Of a stretch of 6,884 nucleotides of DNA, positions 5,613-6,884 are shown piece after piece. The stretch comes from Sandaracinaceae bacterium (lineage in GTDB: Bacteria; Myxococcota_A; Polyangia; Polyangiales; Houyiibacteriaceae), in assembly GCA_012514415.1 (NCBI GenBank), contig JAAZAH010000292.1, positions 1 through 6,884 of the forward strand, read 5' to 3'. The translations under genes were made by a program, and so were the position numbers. Position 1 is the first letter of the stretch, and the number at the start of each line of letters is the position of its first letter. The notes under the pieces are model-generated. The model ran no database searches. It saw only the letters and a program-made list of their open reading frames with translations, and was not told where the DNA came from.

Positions 5613-6404
5613 ATGAACGAAGCGCTCATCAGCCCGAGACTCGAAATCGAGTCATTGCCCGGTATCCCCCTCATTCATCCGGGGGACGATCTCGCGGCGC
5701 TGATCCTCCGCGCCATGGAAGCCGCACGGTTCGAGCTCCGAAGTGATGACATCCTCGTCATCACCTCGAAGCTCTTCTCAAGGGCTGAGGGGCGCTTCGT
5801 GAACCTCCGCACGATCGAAATCAGTGAAAGAGCGCGAGAGCTCGCTGAGGAGATCGATAAGGATCCGGCGCTTGTCGAAGCGATCCTTCGCGAGTCGAGC
5901 TCCGTCTCGCGAAAGAAGACGGGCGTTCTCATCGTGCGTCATCGTCTCGGGTTCGTCTCGGCAAACGCCGGGATCGACGCCTCGAATGCCGGGCCACCCA
6001 ATGGCGAGGGCGACGGAGAGTACGTCCTTCTCCTTCCCGAGGACCCCGATGCGAGCGCAACTCGCCTGCGCGTCGCTCTCGAATCGAAGCTCGGCATCCG
6101 GCTGGGCATCATTCTCAGTGATTCGCACGGTCGGCCCTTCCGTCAGGGCACCGTCGGCACGGCCATCGGCGTCTCGGGGCTGCCCGCGCTTCTCGACCAT
6201 GTCGGACGCGAGGATCTCCTTGGCCGAAAACTCGAGTACACCGTAACAGCGCTCGCCGATCAACTCGCTGCGGCGGCCGATCTCGTCGCGGGTCAAAGCG
6301 ATGAGGCTCGGCCCGTCGTCCGCATCCGCGGCGTGAAGCTCCATGCTCGGAATGGGAGCGCGCGGGATCTTCTCCGCGATCCGGCCGACGATCTCTACGC
6401 ATGA
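5613..6404 (+). CDS. cofE: Coenzyme F420-0:L-glutamate ligase, stand-alone CofE
   Basis: GTP-dependent ligase that adds L-glutamate residues to F420-0 to give the polyglutamylated cofactor. At 263 residues it has the size of a single-domain CofE and lacks the C-terminal FMN-binding nitroreductase-like domain found in actinobacterial FbiB. Signature blocks are ILVITSKLFSRAEGR (47-61), SANAGIDASN (116-125) and SDSHGRPFRQGTVGTAIG (169-186), then GVSGL and the LADQLAAAADLVAGQ region (214-228), all characteristic. Cytoplasmic. The Shine-Dalgarno is poor (GAGAAAAG close to the ATG), consistent with translation depending on the upstream gene. Its stop overlaps the cofD start as ATGA. If the host makes F420 by the dehydro-F420-0 route, the reduction done by the FbiB C-terminal domain must come from a gene elsewhere. 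Confidence 0.95.
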   Translation: MNEALISPRLEIESLPGIPLIHPGDDLAALILRAMEAARFELRSDDILVITSKLFSRAEGRFVNLRTIEISERARELAEEIDKDPALVEAILRESSSVSRKKTGVLIVRHRLGFVSANAGIDASNAGPPNGEGDGEYVLLLPEDPDASATRLRVALESKLGIRLGIILSDSHGRPFRQGTVGTAIGVSGLPALLDHVGREDLLGRKLEYTVTALADQLAAAADLVAGQSDEARPVVRIRGVKLHARNGSARDLLRDPADDLYA

Positions 6405-6884
6405 GCCTCTTCGATCGCGTCACCCTCCTTTCTGGAGGCGTCGGTGGAGCACGCTTTCTCGATGGGCTCGCGCGCGCACTCCCGAGCAACCGCCTGAAGG
6501 CCATCGTAAATATCGGCGACGATTTTGAGCACCTCGGCCTCTCCATCTCACCCGATCTCGACACCTGCCTCTATACCCTCGCGGGACTCGGCGACGAGAC
6601 GCGCGGTTGGGGCCTCCGCGATGAAAGCTTCCGGGCACATGAGCGCCTTGGCCTGCTCGGTGAAGATACGTTCTTCATGCTGGGAGATCTCGATCTCGCG
6701 ACGCATATCGCGCGAACGCGTCGGCTCGCGAGCGGGGAGCGCCTCACCGAAGTGAGCCGCGCTTTCGCCGAGAGGCTCGGCGTGCGGGTCCCCCTCCTTC
6801 CGGCGAGCGATGAAAGGCTGCGCACCATCATCCGCACAAAAGAGCGCGGCGAAGAAGGCTTTCAAGACTGGCTGGTTCGGCATA
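6401..6884 (+). CDS. cofD: CofD-type (dehydro)phospholactate transferase of F420 synthesis, C-terminal part beyond the window
   Basis: Joins the phospholactate, phosphoenolpyruvate or phosphoglycerate moiety of a guanosine-diphosphate-activated donor to the deazaflavin Fo, giving (dehydro-)F420-0; which donor is used cannot be told from sequence. The first 161 residues of about 310-330 are present. Seen in order: SGGVGGARFLDGL (11-23, nucleotide-binding loop), NIGDDF (37-42), GLSISPDLDTCLYTLAGL (46-63), RGWGLRDES (68-76), FMLGDLDLATHIART (92-106), and PASDERLRTIIRT (134-146) with FQDWLVR (154-160). These are diagnostic of CofD/FbiA. The ATG shares ATGA with the cofE stop and has no Shine-Dalgarno, so translation is probably coupled to cofE. 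No frameshift is seen up to the window edge. Confidence 0.95.
   Translation, partial: MSLFDRVTLLSGGVGGARFLDGLARALPSNRLKAIVNIGDDFEHLGLSISPDLDTCLYTLAGLGDETRGWGLRDESFRAHERLGLLGEDTFFMLGDLDLATHIARTRRLASGERLTEVSRAFAERLGVRVPLLPASDERLRTIIRTKERGEEGFQDWLVRH

Noticed and set aside
5778..6344. Minus-strand open frame of 188 codons opposite cofE
   Set aside because: Antisense shadow of cofE with no family motif and no ribosome binding site recognised.

Overview
The window is a compact, G+C-rich (about 60% by eye) stretch of bacterial chromosome with six protein genes. Two run off the edges. No RNA genes, insertion sequences, CRISPR arrays or phage genes are visible. A lipoprotein esterase and an outer-membrane-like protein with a signal peptide point to a diderm (Gram-negative-type) bacterium. 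A wax ester synthase/DGAT beside coenzyme F420 genes is best known from actinobacteria, but is also plausible in Myxococcota or other former Deltaproteobacteria and related uncultured lineages. A myxococcotal or similar environmental diderm is my best guess; the lineage is inference.

Left part (1-1441, minus strand): an unrecognised exported, beta-strand-rich protein is followed by a type-B carboxylesterase lipoprotein cut by the window start. They overlap by ATGA and are almost certainly one transcription unit. A 118-bp divergent spacer then leads to the plus-strand aldehyde dehydrogenase-superfamily gene (1560-3257), which has all main catalytic positions but an unusual nucleophile motif.

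Middle (3258-4821): a 133-bp convergent spacer separates the dehydrogenase from a minus-strand wax ester synthase/diacylglycerol acyltransferase (WS/DGAT). A short tandem repeat lies at the WS/DGAT stop codon.

Right part (4929-6884, plus strand): an F420 operon of npdG (F420H2:NADP+ oxidoreductase), cofE (F420-0:L-glutamate ligase) and cofD (phospholactate/phosphoenolpyruvate transferase, cut by the window end). CofD makes (dehydro-)F420-0, CofE adds the glutamate tail, and NpdG exchanges hydride between F420 and NADP. The 107-bp spacer between the WS/DGAT gene and npdG is divergent and holds a perfect GGGTTT-G-AAACCC palindrome inside a wider interrupted inverted repeat, so storage-lipid synthesis and F420 metabolism could share a regulator.

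No wholly unknown system is evident. The points most worth checking are the dyad-rich divergent spacer, a 7-bp tandem duplication that seems to have moved the npdG stop away from an ATGA junction with cofE, the coupled surface-protein/esterase pair, and the variant dehydrogenase active site.
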